Source of the DNA: Cricetomys ansorgei
Taxonomy: Eukaryota; Chordata; Mammalia; Rodentia; Nesomyidae
NCBI GenBank assembly: GCA_026225945.1
Contig: JAMJFZ010001133.1
Coordinates: 16,518,001 to 16,582,000 of the forward strand
Reading direction: 5' to 3'
Length of the DNA stretch: 64,000 bases
The translations under genes and the position numbers were made by a program. The stretch's first letter is position 1, and each line of letters starts with the position of its first letter. The notes under the pieces are model-generated. The model had not been told where the DNA came from and searched no databases. It saw nothing but the letters and a program-made list of their open reading frames with translations. Positions 1 through 11,300 of this stretch are shown one piece after another.

Positions 1-254
1 CGTACTCATCTCCATGTGTTCAGCTTGCATTGATAAGTCTTGTCTGTTGTACCTGGTGGACCCCTGAGGTCATTTAGGGCTCTGCCATCAGCTTAGGATT
101 TGGGAAAAAGGTAGACTATGATTTCGTAGTTTTGAGTTGGAGCCTGAGATTTCTGCATGTCAGGTGACTTCCATGCTGCCAGCTGCAGGCTCCTTTGGGA
201 GTAGCAAGCTAGACTTTACCCCTTCTCTGAGAGGATCTTGTTGAGATTTACCTG

Positions 255-335
255 GTGTCTCACATACTGGCAAAGTGATTGGTACTCAGTAGATGTCCAA
301 TGTATGTTTATTGTATGAATGGATGGATGAGTGAG
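255..335 (+). repeat. L2 LINE 3' tail relic
   Basis: The stretch ending ggtactcagtagatgtccaa plus tgtttattgtatgaatgga resembles the eutherian L2 3' end (GGCACATAGTAGGTGCTCAATAAATG...TGAATGAATG). It is old and diverged. Family assignment is from memory of the consensus. Confidence 0.55.
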
Positions 336-982
336 AAAACTCCCCGTATCTAAGTTTAATATCAATCTGAAACATATCTGTTGTAGAAAATCATTGATTT
401 TTTTAAATAATAATAAAAAATAAACAGAGAAAAGAGAAGCTTATTGAGTCTCCCTGCTGAGCTTGCACCTGCATTGCTCTAGTGGTGCTCTGTGGCTATT
501 GCTAAGGTTCATGCTTAGGTTACGAATTAGCACCATGAGCCTATGGGTAAAAGGCTGCTAGGAATACAGTCTTGTGGCTTAATTTCTGTTTGTACATCAG
601 ATGCATACTTTGGCTGATGGATGTAAATGGCCTTTAGTGCAAATCATTAAATGGAAGCTATGACCTACACTTCGTGTAGAAATTTACAAGCATCATTTTA
701 TGCATGGACAAGAAGAAATAACTTGTAAGAGATTAGACTTTTCCCCTAATAGAGAGTAGAAACATATTTTAGTTCTTTTCCCCCCTCAGTATTTTAAAGT
801 ATTATTACAGTCTATAACCAAACATAGCATAAAAACACAACAACTTCGTGAGCGCCATCACCTAAGGCATGAGGTGGTTCATTCAGGTTGATATTGCCCT
901 GACCACTGCAGGTACTCAGTCAATCTCCCCCTCCCTCTGTATACCCCCTTTCCTCTCTTCTCCTTTTCCACTACTTCCCTTC

Positions 983-1085
983 TCCTGTCTGTCTATGTAG
1001 CCTAAGCCAGCCTTGAATTTGCAGTCCTCCTGCCTTGACCTCCCCAGGGCTGTCTGTTATGGGCATGTGCCACCAAGCCTAGTTA
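983..1085 (-). repeat. B1-like SINE
   Basis: Read on the minus strand this matches a diverged 7SL-derived B1. Recognisable blocks on the + strand are ctatgtagcctaagccagcc, tcctcctgccttgacctccc and gggcatgtgccaccaagcc, in the order expected for a reverse-oriented B1. Confidence 0.6.
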
Positions 1086-1291
1086 GTGAACCACTTTTGA
1101 GTGACAGAAGCTGATATGGTAATCTATTTAAGACCTACTTATTTTAAATTGGGATAATCGAAGACGACTTTCCCTTGGCAACTCCAAATCAACGGTTTGT
1201 TTTTTTTATTGAGTCATAAAATCGTGTGTGTATGTAATATGTATGTATGAGCACATATTAAGATCAGAGGTCAACATCTGGTATTTCCCAC

Positions 1292-1517
1292 CCTTTTTTT
1301 TTGAGTCAGGGTCTCTCTCTGAACTTGGACTCATCAATAAGGGCTTGTTAGCTAACAAGTTCCAAAGTGCCTCATGCGTCTGCCTGCCCAGTGCTGGCAT
1401 TACAGGTGTGTGCCACCATGCCCATCTTCCAAACACTGGTGCTAGGGACCCAAACTCAGATCCTCGTGAGTATGTGGGAAGCATGCTACCAACTGAACCA
1501 TCCTCTCTAGCCCCTGT
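1292..1517 (-). repeat. B4-type (tRNA/ID plus B1) composite SINE
   Basis: A T-run and gagtcagggtctctctctga begin a B1-like block ending tacaggtgtgtgccaccatg. A tRNA-like block follows, with gctagggacccaaactcaga and a ctaccaactgaaccatcc head (the reverse complement of an A-box-containing SINE 5' end). Overlapping reading frames on both strands here are SINE translations, not genes. Confidence 0.65.
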
Positions 1518-3429
1518 CTGTTCGCAAGAAGAACTGATGCCTAGAGGCAATACACCTGGTTCACCTGAGCAGAATATTTTGCTTTAGGATCTCTCAGAGT
1601 CTCAGACCCTGGTGTACACTGAGCATCTCCAGCAGACGCCTCTCAGACTTACCAGGCCCTGACACAGAGCTTTTGGGTATTGTGAGCTATTCTGCATTGT
1701 ATTTTATATCTCTGTCTCTGATTCAAAGGCAGTCCCTACATTTTGTGCTTCTGGAGGATGTTTACTTGTGAAACAACCTATGCATGTTGAAAACTATAAC
1801 AGATTGCTTAAAATGTGAGCCATTAGCAAATGTAACAGTGTTTAGATTACTAGAAAGCAAATGCACCTCTACCTTCCGGCGCTCTGGGGATAGTACAGCC
1901 TGTCGTCACTGAAGTTTTTATTAAGATCTTCATTACAGACCATGGCTTAGAGCTACTACACGTGTTCATTTAGCATCTACTTTCAAAGAGAGTGTCAGTA
2001 CACTGCCTTCAGCCACGTCAGAGTAATGTGGATGTGTAGCAGAACATTTGAGAGAAGTTTTTGTTATTTTGGTTTCTTGAAAAATGCAAAATGGCGTGTT
2101 GCATAGGTTTATGTTCCCACCCCAGGTGTGGCGGATGTTTATGAGTTGGATTTGGAATGCTTGATGCAGGTGGCTATAATTCAGTTAGGTGCAGTTGTTC
2201 TGGCATGGTAGCTTATTCTTGGAATTGTGTGCCGCTTGGGTTTATGGGAACTTTTGCTTAGGGTATAAAAGGTCTGAAGCCCTGAGAGCCGGGGTGGGTG
2301 TTGGTTGGCGGTTTGCTGGTTGGTTTGTCCATCGTTAGTATGTTGATTCTTACTTAAAAGAACAGGTTGGAGAGATTGAGTTTACAGATGGTGAGCTAAG
2401 ACGCTAGTCTGACTCACTGTCAGCTAGTCCTCTTCAAGCTTAGGACAGCCTAAAAAAGGCTGTGAAGATTTCTACCTTTCTCTCATTCTATATCAAGGCT
2501 GCCTGTAAAAGCGGTGAAAATTTCTATCTTTCCTTTCTCTTTCCCTAAATTGAGGGTCGAAGGTTGAAGTTAACAACTACATGGATGTCCATAGTCCTCT
2601 GATGTGTGCTATTACACACATGTCATACGCTTACAGACATTTTTGAACACAACAAATACAATTTCTCCTCCCTGGATTCTTGGAGCTGAGGCGTGTAAGA
2701 TCTGCGGAACGTGACAGCCATTTTCAAGCTGTTTCCCCGCCCTCTCTCAGAACATCTTGTATGCAGCCCAAACCCAAACTCTGCCTCTGCACTTTGTACC
2801 CTACCTCTACTACAGATTCCAGTGTGGCCCCCTATTTGAGTTTGCCTTGGCCTTTCTGTACGCATGAGTTTTTGGTATGTGCTTTGTTGCCCTTGAAGTG
2901 GATTTCTAATGTAGGAACCAGATCCTAAATAAGGACAAAATAAATTTCCTGGCTTGACCCATTCTGATTCTTCCTCAACAGTATGTAATTCTTCAGCATC
3001 AATTAAAGAGGTGCCTCCTAACCCGATTAGGAGTTGTCAGTTGTGCCTTTTGCTGACTATAGCCCCAGAAGATGACTAGCAGTAAATCTTAAGGCTTCTA
3101 GGAGGTGGGTTCTTCTCTTTTTGTCCACCTGGTTGAGACCTGAAACCTTACCAGGAGGTATCAGAAAAGCTGTGTCAAAGATATGAACACTACAAGTTTT
3201 ACTACTGTAATACACACCGATACATAGTCACATAACTGGCCGGGGAGATTTTTCTATAGGAGAAAAAGCAAGAAGGTTGAATTTTCTGTTCATACTTAAC
3301 ACAATTAAGCTCTTATAAAAATTGCATTTAGCTGGTGTAACCTCTCAATTGTATTTAGATACGTGTAAATCTCATAGGCGTTAATTTGTATTTCAGCACA
3401 GAGAAGGGGAATATGTACCATATTAATCA

Positions 3430-3746
3430 GTACTTGTTGTGTACATGTGTGTGGTACACGTTGTGTGCAGTGGGCATGCACCTGTGTGTGCTTGCACGCA
3501 GCGGCCAGAGAGCAGCCTCAAGTGTTGTTCCTTGAGTGCCGTCCTGCTTGGCTTTTGATTTTTTGGTCTCTCGATGGCCTGAGCTCACAGGATGGTTAGG
3601 CTGACTAGCCAGGAAGCCACAGGGACCCGTTGTATTCCGGCATCATGCCCGGCTTTATTTTTTTAAAGTGTAGATTCTGGGGGTCACCCTCAGGTCCTTG
3701 TGCCTGCAAGGCTGTCACTTTATCAATGGAACTGTCTCCCCAGCCC
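3430..3746 (-). repeat. Composite tRNA-head SINE (B3/B4-like), minus orientation
   Basis: A TG-rich tail (3430-3500) leads to a B1-like middle ending attccggcatcatgcccgg, then gattctgggggtcaccctca and a head that reads tcaatggaactgtctccc plus cagccc. Its sister copies here are at 17447-17830, 30267-30583, 52800-53085 and 53355-53662. The exact Repbase family is not assigned. Confidence 0.6.
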
Positions 3747-5894
3747 ACATTGATGACTGCTCTAATAATATCTTTTCCTGTGTTTTAGGGTAGAAATAGA
3801 AGCTTAAGCCTGTCATGAGAGTCCGTTACTCATAATCATCTATGAACTTTTTAGGTTTTTAATAACCTTGAGCAATTCTCATTTTTATAGTTAGGAAAAT
3901 TTGTTGATTTAAAATGATTCACCTTGAAGATTATTCTGAATTTTTAGAATTGTTTTTAGCCCTTTGATCATTGCTGCTGCTGCTTTTCTTCCTCCTCCTC
4001 CTCTTCCTCCCCTTTTTCATATCTCCAAACCAAAGCACGTCCCCGAGTGAGGATCCCAGTGTCTGTCTGTCTCCTAGAGCTTCCTTAACAAACTGGGCTG
4101 GGAGGCACCACCTAGCAGAGCTTCGGAGGGTGGCGGTGTGAGATCAAGGCGCTAGCCTTGTGGGCTCTGGTGAAGACCCTCTTCCTGATTTTCAGATGGC
4201 CACCTTCTTCTGTGTTCATATATGGGGGACAGCAAGAAAGATAAAGTCTAGTGTCTTTTCTGATGAGAGCACTGCTGTCATCTCGAGGGCCCTATCCGCA
4301 TGACCTCACCCCACCCTTTCCCCTATCCCGTCTCCAGATGCTATCACATTAGAGGGCATGGCATCGTACAAATTTAATAAATAATTCTTCCCTTATGTGA
4401 CTAGAAATTTTATCAAAGATTGAGAAGTACTTTTAGGCTACATATAAAACATAAATGGTGGTTATGTTTGGATAGTAGGGTTATAGGAGATTTTCTTAAT
4501 TTTTAATTATTTGAAAGAATGTTGTTTTCATAACTGGAAAACCACAATGGTTTCATTTTAAATGGAAAATAAAACAGCAGACTAGAGGCTTTTGTAATAA
4601 CTTTGAAGTTTCCAGATTTAATTTAATTCTTTTTTATTTTGATGGAATTCTCCTGAGGATTAACGAAAGTACATATTGTATTAAGCGTTGGTTCTGGACA
4701 CATAGTAAGTGCTTGTTATCTTTCTTCTGCTTCCCCATATTTCAATACGGTTACATTGTGGGTAGTAATAATCGTCACTGTTGTACTGACATATGTGTTA
4801 TCGTGGGCATGCAACACAGAAAAAGGAAATCTGCAGTAGTCACAGAAAAGACAGTTTCTAACAGTTTAAAACTGAGTTAATAAACACAGGAACCATGTAT
4901 TGTATTTACTATGGAATTAATCTTTTAGCTTCTAAAAAAGTAAATTAGTTGAAAATTATTGGCACATTTTCATTAACATTTAGTGACAAATTGAACACCA
5001 GTCCATTCGTTCATTTGTAATATAGCGCAGGCAAATGGGGACAGTGGGGATGCTTAAAGCAGCTTTAGACGTCTTCTCTCTCATTCTGGAAGCTTGGGAC
5101 AGTGCTTTCTGTTGTGCTTGGTGGCTTGCCCTGTGAGAGCCCTCTCTCCTGTACTTCCTCAAGCATTGTTTCTTACTTTGCATTCTCTTGTGTATAGAGT
5201 CTGTCGCTGGATGTTTTTTCTCAATTAATCCCACATCTGAATGTAATATTTCTAGTTTTTCGGGTCTGTAAATCAATAGGTTAGAGATGGCTTGCAAGCT
5301 AGTCATGTTTTTTGTCACGTAGGGACCTGACCGCTCGCCAAATAAATCACAGTGTTGTGATATATTATTTCCAGTTGTTATAAATTTTCAATATTTATTG
5401 TATCAGTCATACAAAGTCAGGATTCAGTTATTTAATTTTGCTATGTCTGTATTTGAGATGAGAACCCCGCTCTCCATTAGTAAGTTTGAATTTCCTTCTC
5501 TCTTAGCATCAAATTCCAAGCCTGTTGATAAAAGCAGCCACAGAATAGACACACATAAACAGGAGCAAACTGCTTTTGTGTTTGCAAGTGGACTGAACCA
5601 TGTACCCTGGTTAACTATATCCAAATCCACAAATTTCTTCACTATCACTCAGTGATGTGGCTCCTGGACCTTAATAAAAACACCCAGGTTACTCCCTGAA
5701 TCGTGGGCACGTGACGTTCCATTCAGATAGTTACCTGACACGTGATCTACAGGTACGAAAACACAAACCCTTCTGAGTCTAGGCCGGTTCTGCACATGGC
5801 TCTGCCTCACTACCAGAGCTGCTCCCTTAGATTCTGTTTTGGCAATGATGAAATTTAAAAACAGCCTCCAACTTTCTTCCCCTTTTATTAACAG

Positions 5895-6050
5895 GACACA
5901 AAAATTGCTTCATTGGAGCGAAACATCCGGGACCTTGAGGACGAGATCCAGATGTTGAAAGCCAATGGTGTGCTCAACACGGAAGACCGTGAGGAGGAGA
6001 TCAAACAAATCGAGGTGTACAAAAGCCACTCCAAGTTTATGAAGACGAAG
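5895..6050 (+). CDS. Erc2: Internal coding exon A of ERC2 (CAST/ELKS2), 52 codons
   Basis: The exon is preceded by a pyrimidine-rich tract ending in CAG (AG at 5893-5894) and followed by the donor AAG|GTAGGC (GT at 6051-6052). Its 156 bases form 52 whole codons, beginning DTKIASLERN and ending SKFMKTK. Residues 4, 7, 11, 14, 18 and 21 are I, L, I, L, I, L, a strict 3-4 heptad pattern. An ANGVLNTEDREEE stretch then interrupts the coil, and a new register starts at I39, Y42, S46, M49. From family knowledge this is the long coiled-coil part of ERC/ELKS active-zone scaffolds, which bind RIM, Bassoon/Piccolo and liprin-alpha at the presynaptic membrane. ERNIRDLEDE, ANGVLNTEDR and KQIEVYKSHS match ERC2 as I recall it; ERC1 has different residues there. 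The reading frame runs past 6050 to a stop near 6150, but that extension is intron. The assignment is from memory, not a database search. Confidence 0.93.
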
Positions 6051-6228
6051 GTAGGCCCCAGAGTCTCAGCCTTACGTGTTCTTGATGTGAGAAGAAAGTT
6101 ATGGTTTACGTCCTTCTTCAAAGGCCTACGTAATCCGCACTGTGTGGTATGATGCACATGGATAGCAAAGCGCACGGGGAAATCTAAATCCAGAAATTGA
6201 AGATCCAAAAGAGGGCCCGAGGAAATCC

Positions 6229-6402
6229 TTTTTGTTTTTGTTTTTTTTTGTTGTTGTTGTTGTTTTGAGACAGGGTTTCTTTGAGTAGCCCTGGCTGTCC
6301 TGGAATTTGCTCTATACAGCAGACTGGCCTCAAACCACAGAAATCTGCCTGCCATTGTCTCCAGAGCGCTGGGATTAAAGGTGTGCACCACCACTGCCAG
6401 CC
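6229..6402 (-). repeat. B1 SINE with T/GTT-rich tail
   Basis: Its reverse-complement order is typical of B1: tttgagacagggtttctttg, then gtagccctggctgtcctgga, and a 5' end of gctgggattaaaggtgtgca. The T/GTT-rich stretch at 6229-6264 is the SINE A-tail on the opposite strand. A long antisense reading frame across this SINE and exon A is a shadow. Confidence 0.88.
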
Positions 6403-6689
6403 CAAGGAAATCTTTAGTGGGTTTTCTACTCTGCGGGGTTCCGGGGTGAACTCCTTTGTGTTGCTCTGTCCCTGGAGTTAACAGAGTTCTAAAGTCTTCT
6501 CTCCCACATTTTCAGCTGCCCTTATTCTTTTCTTTTGAATTACTGTTCTGCCTGGTTTCTTGCCCATCCCCAGACGGCGCTGTTTCAGAAGACCCTGCTC
6601 CTCAAGCCTGGTTAACACATTTCAGTGTTATTGAGATACTCTGCTTTTAGCATAAGGCAACTAATTTTAAGCATCAGTGCTACCATTTC

Positions 6690-6800
6690 TCAAATTATTG
6701 ACTTTTCTGAGCTGGGAGTTTCTTTATTTGTGAAATAGGGATCCAAAAAGTAGCTCCATCATGGAGCTGCTTTGAAGATTCTCAGAGACTGTTGATTTAA
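6690..6800 (+). repeat. MIR SINE relic (tentative)
   Basis: The order gagctgggagtttctttatt, tgtgaaatagggatcc, then a diverged ctgctttgaagattctcaga block resembles the centre of a MIR. Divergence is high. Confidence 0.42.
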
Positions 6801-7010
6801 AGCAGTCAGTCAGTCTTGAATGGTCTCTGTGAAGCCCTCAGCAGGTCTGGGAATGCCTGGCTGTGTTCTTGTTACTCACTTGGTGACTCTTCAATGTTAA
6901 GGAAGCATTATTAGAGTAACTGCTCATTAGTCTATATCACTCTTGCTAGTGCTAGTTGTCACAATTTAACTTTGGTTTATATGGGGATGGAAGACCCAAA
7001 ATGATCAGTG

Positions 7011-7034
7011 TTATATATATACATATATATATAC

Positions 7035-7078
<44 letters not shown>
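7011..7078. repeat. (TA)n microsatellite
   Basis: About 68 bp of alternating TA with three short interruptions (ACA, TACA, GTA). Such tracts extrude cruciforms and vary in length. Confidence 0.97.
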
Positions 7079-7225
7079 CTCCATTAAATTTATGAGTAGC
7101 CACAAATAGATCTTTTGACACTCTGAGGTGCTTTTTCTATTCATCTGTTAAGCCATTTTGTTTCTGAAAGTAATCACCACTAATTTAATTTACTTCATTT
7201 TCTTTTTCTCTGCTTTTAGGTGTCT

Positions 7226-7244
7226 TTTTTTTTTTTTTTTTTGT
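7226..7244. repeat. poly-T tract
   Basis: An uninterrupted run of T following ggtgtc. No SINE body is recognisable on its right side, so it may be a remnant tail or replication slippage. Confidence 0.85.
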
Positions 7245-8164
7245 CTTGCATTTTAATAGTCTTTGTTTTCCTGTAACAAGATTTGGCAGAGTTAGAGAAA
7301 GCAGTGGGAGGGGAAGAAAAATTAATCGATTTTCTCACTTCTGAAACACATGCATATTCTATACAGACTTACAAATTATATGGAGAAATAGTACTACCTA
7401 GCCTTCACTACGTATGTATACATGTGTGTACATGGGTGCTCCTTCAAGGAATTAAATCTTATTGTTCTGAAAACCCCCTAAGTCTAACATAGGCCTTGAG
7501 TTGTGCCTATGAAGGTGAGTCAAAGACTGAAGAGGTCAGAAGTAGAATGTCCAGTGGCTTTGAATGTAGTCATTTCCTTTCAGGGATTCGAATACCAGTG
7601 GCATCCTCTATTTTAGTCTCCCTCTGGTTTTTTGCCTGGAGTTACATCTCACAGAGCGGAGCTGCAGCATAGCAAGCACTACGGTGACTGTAGACTGTGC
7701 CCAGGTGACTCTGGACGGGACGATTAGATGCCCAACTCTGAGTAAGCTCCGGAAGTTTTCGATGGCACTACTGTTTTGGATTAAGCTCATCTTCCCACTC
7801 TGCAGCTTAACACTGGGAGGTTGATTGAGTGCTCTAGCAGCAGCCACAGCTGAAAATGCATGAAATTGGCCGCAGCTGCCCTGCATTGTGGACTCTGTCC
7901 AGGTGAATAGAGCATTTACATAGTCTTCAGCAAGAAGTCATGCTGGCTGCTAGCCCACGTGTGTCTGCGACCGTACCCTTGAGTTCTATTTCGCTTCTCA
8001 TGGTAGTTACTTTAAGGGATTCCAGGAAGAGTCTGCATAAGGAACGCTAGAGGAGGTCTTGAGGGGGAATAAAGCGGGGAGAGTGTTGACTAAAGACTAA
8101 AATGGACTCGCGCCCATCTCTGGCTTGCCCTTGCTAACAGGGAGGCTCCAGGGGGGTGTTTATG

Positions 8165-8312
8165 TCACGCAGCTGTACTTTCTGCCTCTATAAAATGGGG
8201 CAGCACTGCCAGACTTAGAAAACGGTTCAGAGAAATTAAATGAGAGTTTAAGACAATGTATTCAAAATACCTGGCTCAAAAAAAGTGGCTAATAATTGTA
8301 AACATTGTTTTT
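8165..8312 (+). repeat. MIR SINE
   Basis: The order ctgcctctataaaatggggc, gttcagagaaattaaatgag, and cctggctc followed by gtggctaataattg follows the MIR consensus from its core to its 3' end. It is an old eutherian SINE. Confidence 0.75.
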
Positions 8313-9126
8313 GAAGAACTATAATCCAGTTAATAATAGTGATGAAATACTGTTATTGTTGAACTGACTTGGAAAATGGCTTTGCAATGAATACAAATAA
8401 AAATGTGTCATGCCCCATAAAAATGTCCCTTGTAGACTGATAAACATTAACTACAATGCACTAGTAGGAGTCAACTTTATTTTCTGGTTGAAAGCATGTT
8501 CTTACTGGATTGAATCATAACATTTAATGCTCATTTCTTTATTGATGTTTCTTAATTCTCCTACTGTGAAGAGTGAGCGGGATTCCTTCTTTAAGTCTGG
8601 GAATGCTGCCTGCTGTAGGTTGGAGGGAAATATTTGAACTAGCTGTGGAGACAGTCATGTGCCCTGAGTTTGATACTGACCTGGAGATTGGAACTGGGGT
8701 GGTGTGGAGAAGGGCTACTGGAAATCTCTGTAATTAAAGTAAATAGCATTGAAAACCTAAATTGTTTTTACAAACATGGCATCATAACAAAACCAGGGCA
8801 GTGTATTTTGGGAGACATCAGAGTTGTAGAATTTGAACTGGTTTGAAGGCTGGAATAGCAGACGTGTTGGCCAGGTGGAAATCTCTGCATGTAGCAAGTC
8901 CCTTGGCACATAAACGTTGGCCTCAAGAGCTAATGCTCCCTGAAAGACCCTCCTGGCCTATGTAACCCCTTCTTGGTGGACACTCAAATTCCCAGTCCAC
9001 CTCCAAACGCTTAGAGGATTTGGACTGTGAAAGCCAAGGTTAAGAGTCAATGGAAAGCACTAGTTACTTTCAAGAATACCATTAAGCCTCTGAGAATGGA
9101 ATGAAGTATATAAAGAATTGCTTCTC

Positions 9127-9150
9127 AAAAAAAAAAAAAAAAAAAAAAAA
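9127..9150. repeat. A24 homopolymer
   Basis: Twenty-four consecutive A. The sequence to the left has no recognisable SINE or LINE body. Confidence 0.97.
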
Positions 9151-10194
9151 CAGATGGCATCCCTTTCTGAAAAAGGCTTTGTTCTTAGCCTAACACAGGT
9201 TTCATCTACTGACCTTCAGTATTTCTGTGTTAGCTGTTCCCTCTCTTCATTGTTTGTCAAAGGTGCCACTGTGCAGTTATGGATCTGCTCTTCTGTTCTG
9301 AATTTGTAGTACATTTTTATAAACCTATGACAGACTACAAACCTCGTAACCCATGGCACAATAATAAGCATGTATTTTCTCAACACCAGGGTAGGTATCT
9401 GCAGAGGAAAAGAAAGCAGAAACAGACTGCTTTCCTTGGCCGAGTGGGTTTTTCAGAGCGTTGGCTGTTTCACAGTTGTAAGTGGAGGAAGAATTCTCAG
9501 ACAGGGTGAAGTGTGCCTGATGTCCACATGGCCTTCATATGAAGCAGGTGATGTAATTCCAATGGGCTTTTCCTCTGGCCATCACGGAGAAGCCTTCCTT
9601 GGCTTCAATCCTCATGTATGTTTGACTGCATCACTTTGCATTTTTATTAAGTTTATGGCTGTAAAAGAAGCAAAAGGCATATTTTTGGAAATATATGATT
9701 TTCTTTTACCCTATAAATGTATTCCCTTCAGAAAAGCCTTTTTCAGTTATTGTCTGCATAAATATTTATTTAAAATTTACCTCACGGCAATGATAGTCTG
9801 AAAGCTTTTTTGAAGAGACTGCCTATTTAATATTTATAGACCGAAGCAGCTTTATCATCATCAGCCCATTTTTGTGGAAGAAAGTATGTGTGTGTGGAGC
9901 CTGCACACACTTCCTTCCCATTCACTCCCTTCTGTGGATCAGGAGATTTCATTCCCATTCCTTTCTCCCTTGCTCAGCCCCGCAGGAGCTTCCTACTTGG
10001 GTGTTTGTGGTAGTGTACACAGATGGGCATTTGGACTATCATTGTTTTTGCTTAAAGCATGGGGAGCTGACACCTTTGGGGCTTTCTTTTGAGTGGAATG
10101 GATTTCCTATGTGTGCTGGCTATATGTTGTGCCTTGGCTGAACACTCTGTGATTTGGGGTTCACAGCCCCAATCCTGTGGGTCACAACAGAGCT

Positions 10195-10584
10195 TGGCTT
10201 GGTTGGGGTTTATATTGTTTCAATGAAGCACCATGACCAGAAAGCAAGTCGAGGAGGAAAGGGTTTATTCAGTTTATTCCACATTGCTCTTTATCACCAA
10301 AGGAAGTCAGGACAGGAACTCAGGCAGGGCAGGAACCCGGAGGAGAAGCCTATGCAGAAGCCATGGAGGAGCGCTGCTTATTGGCTTACTTCACATGGCT
10401 TGCTCAGTCTGCTTTCTTAAAGAATCCAGGACTGGAACCACTACAATGGGCTGGGCCCTCCCCCACCTATTACTAATTAAGAAAATGCCTTACATCTGGA
10501 TTATGGAGGTATTTTCTCAATTGAGGCTCCTTCCTCTCTGATGACTCTAGCTTGTGTCAAGTTAACACAAAACCAGCCAGTACA
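10195..10584 (-). mobile_element. ERVL-type solo LTR with perfect 5-bp target duplication
   Basis: The 390-bp block starts TG and ends CA, and is flanked by the identical pentamer GAGCT at 10190-10194 and 10585-10589. Read on the minus strand it opens TGTACTGGCTGGTTTTGTG and ends like other ERVL/MaLR LTRs (AACCAAGCCA, from a consensus CTAACTAAGACA), with an AATAAACCC polyadenylation motif internally. A second copy lies at 57609-58010. No internal retroviral sequence lies alongside, so it is a solo LTR. The family name (possibly RMER15) is from memory. Confidence 0.85.
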
Positions 10585-10999
10585 GAGCTTAATTTTTTTT
10601 TTTAAAATTATCATTTTAGGTAATTCTAATTTTGACTAGCTCTCTCTTTATTTCCATTCTGTGCTTGTCGCTCCTAGGGAGAGGGAGCTCTTAGCTTTGT
10701 TTACATAGAAGTGGATGTGAATTCAGAATTGCTAATCCCTAAGGAGTGCTGTGCAGTTGGCACAGATCTCACTGGAGCTGTGTTCACTGGGTCCATACTC
10801 CCACAAGAAAGCAACTAGGGTTCTCCCCTGGACGATGAGAATTCTTCTCAAAGGCATTTTTCTCTTCAGCTCTCTATCCATCGTTTAGATTTGGGAAGCT
10901 AGGTGAAATGTGTTTGTCCCTTGATGCCGTGAGACTTCTTGCTGGTGACGTCCCTCCCATATTTAGCGTTTTCATCTATACGTACTGCTGTAGCTTCTT

Positions 11000-11300
11000 T
11001 TCTGATTGCGTTGAATAAAATCCTGTGACAAAATAAACTAACTGGAGAAAGGTTTATCTGGCTCCCGGTTTTAGAGTACACTGTATTGTCATTGCCAGTA
11101 GGAATTTGCAGCAACCAGTCACATCCGCTGTGAAGAGCAGAGAGAGAGGAATGCATGCCTGCTTGTGCTCCCCTTGCTTTCTTCACTCTGTTCAGAATCA
11201 CCTCCCCAGGCAACGGTGCCACCCACCGTGGGCTAGTCTTCCCACTTCAGTAAGCCCTTACAAAAATCCTTGCCAGGTGCCCCAACAGCCAACCTAGGGT
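11000..11300 (-). mobile_element. ERVL/MaLR-like LTR fragment (second family)
   Basis: The order gacaaaataaactaactgga, ggtttatctggctcccgg, gcaaccagtcacatccgct, and gtgccacccaccgtgggcta matches, block by block, the element at 48770-49125. Both resemble a rodent LTR whose minus strand starts near TGTGATGGTTAATC. Ends are eroded and no target duplication is visible. It resembles the family at 10195 only in general plan. Confidence 0.55.

Larger units (their letters stand above)
1..5894 (+). other. Erc2: Intron upstream of exon A (3' part)
   Basis: This is the 3' part of an intron, ending in a pyrimidine-rich tract and CAG. No coding exon is recognisable. Recognised pieces are an L2 tail, a B1-like and a B4-like SINE, and a composite SINE at 3430-3746. 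The stretches 340-980, 1520-3420 and 3750-5890 hold no repeat, gene or RNA that I can name. A mobile-element-like 3' end (cacatagtaagtgcttgtt, near 4699) may be another MIR/L2 scrap. Confidence 0.85.

Noticed and set aside
1206..1587. Overlapping 114- and 119-codon frames on opposite strands
   Set aside because: Both translate a B4-type SINE.
5888..6394. 168-codon antisense frame across exon A
   Set aside because: It is the reverse strand of exon A plus an intron piece and a B1 SINE. Its C-terminal part mirrors the coiled-coil codons and its N-terminal part is SINE. No independent support.
7283..7492. Frame beginning MAELEKAVGGEEKLIDFL, coil-like, in the A-B intron
   Set aside because: It looked like a possible extra ERC coil exon, but heptads do not continue, the frame has no convincing acceptor in register, the end is low-complexity intron, and it resembles no ERC segment I know.
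10154..10541. 88- and 102-codon frames
   Set aside because: They translate the solo LTR at 10195-10584; no retroviral protein domain is present.
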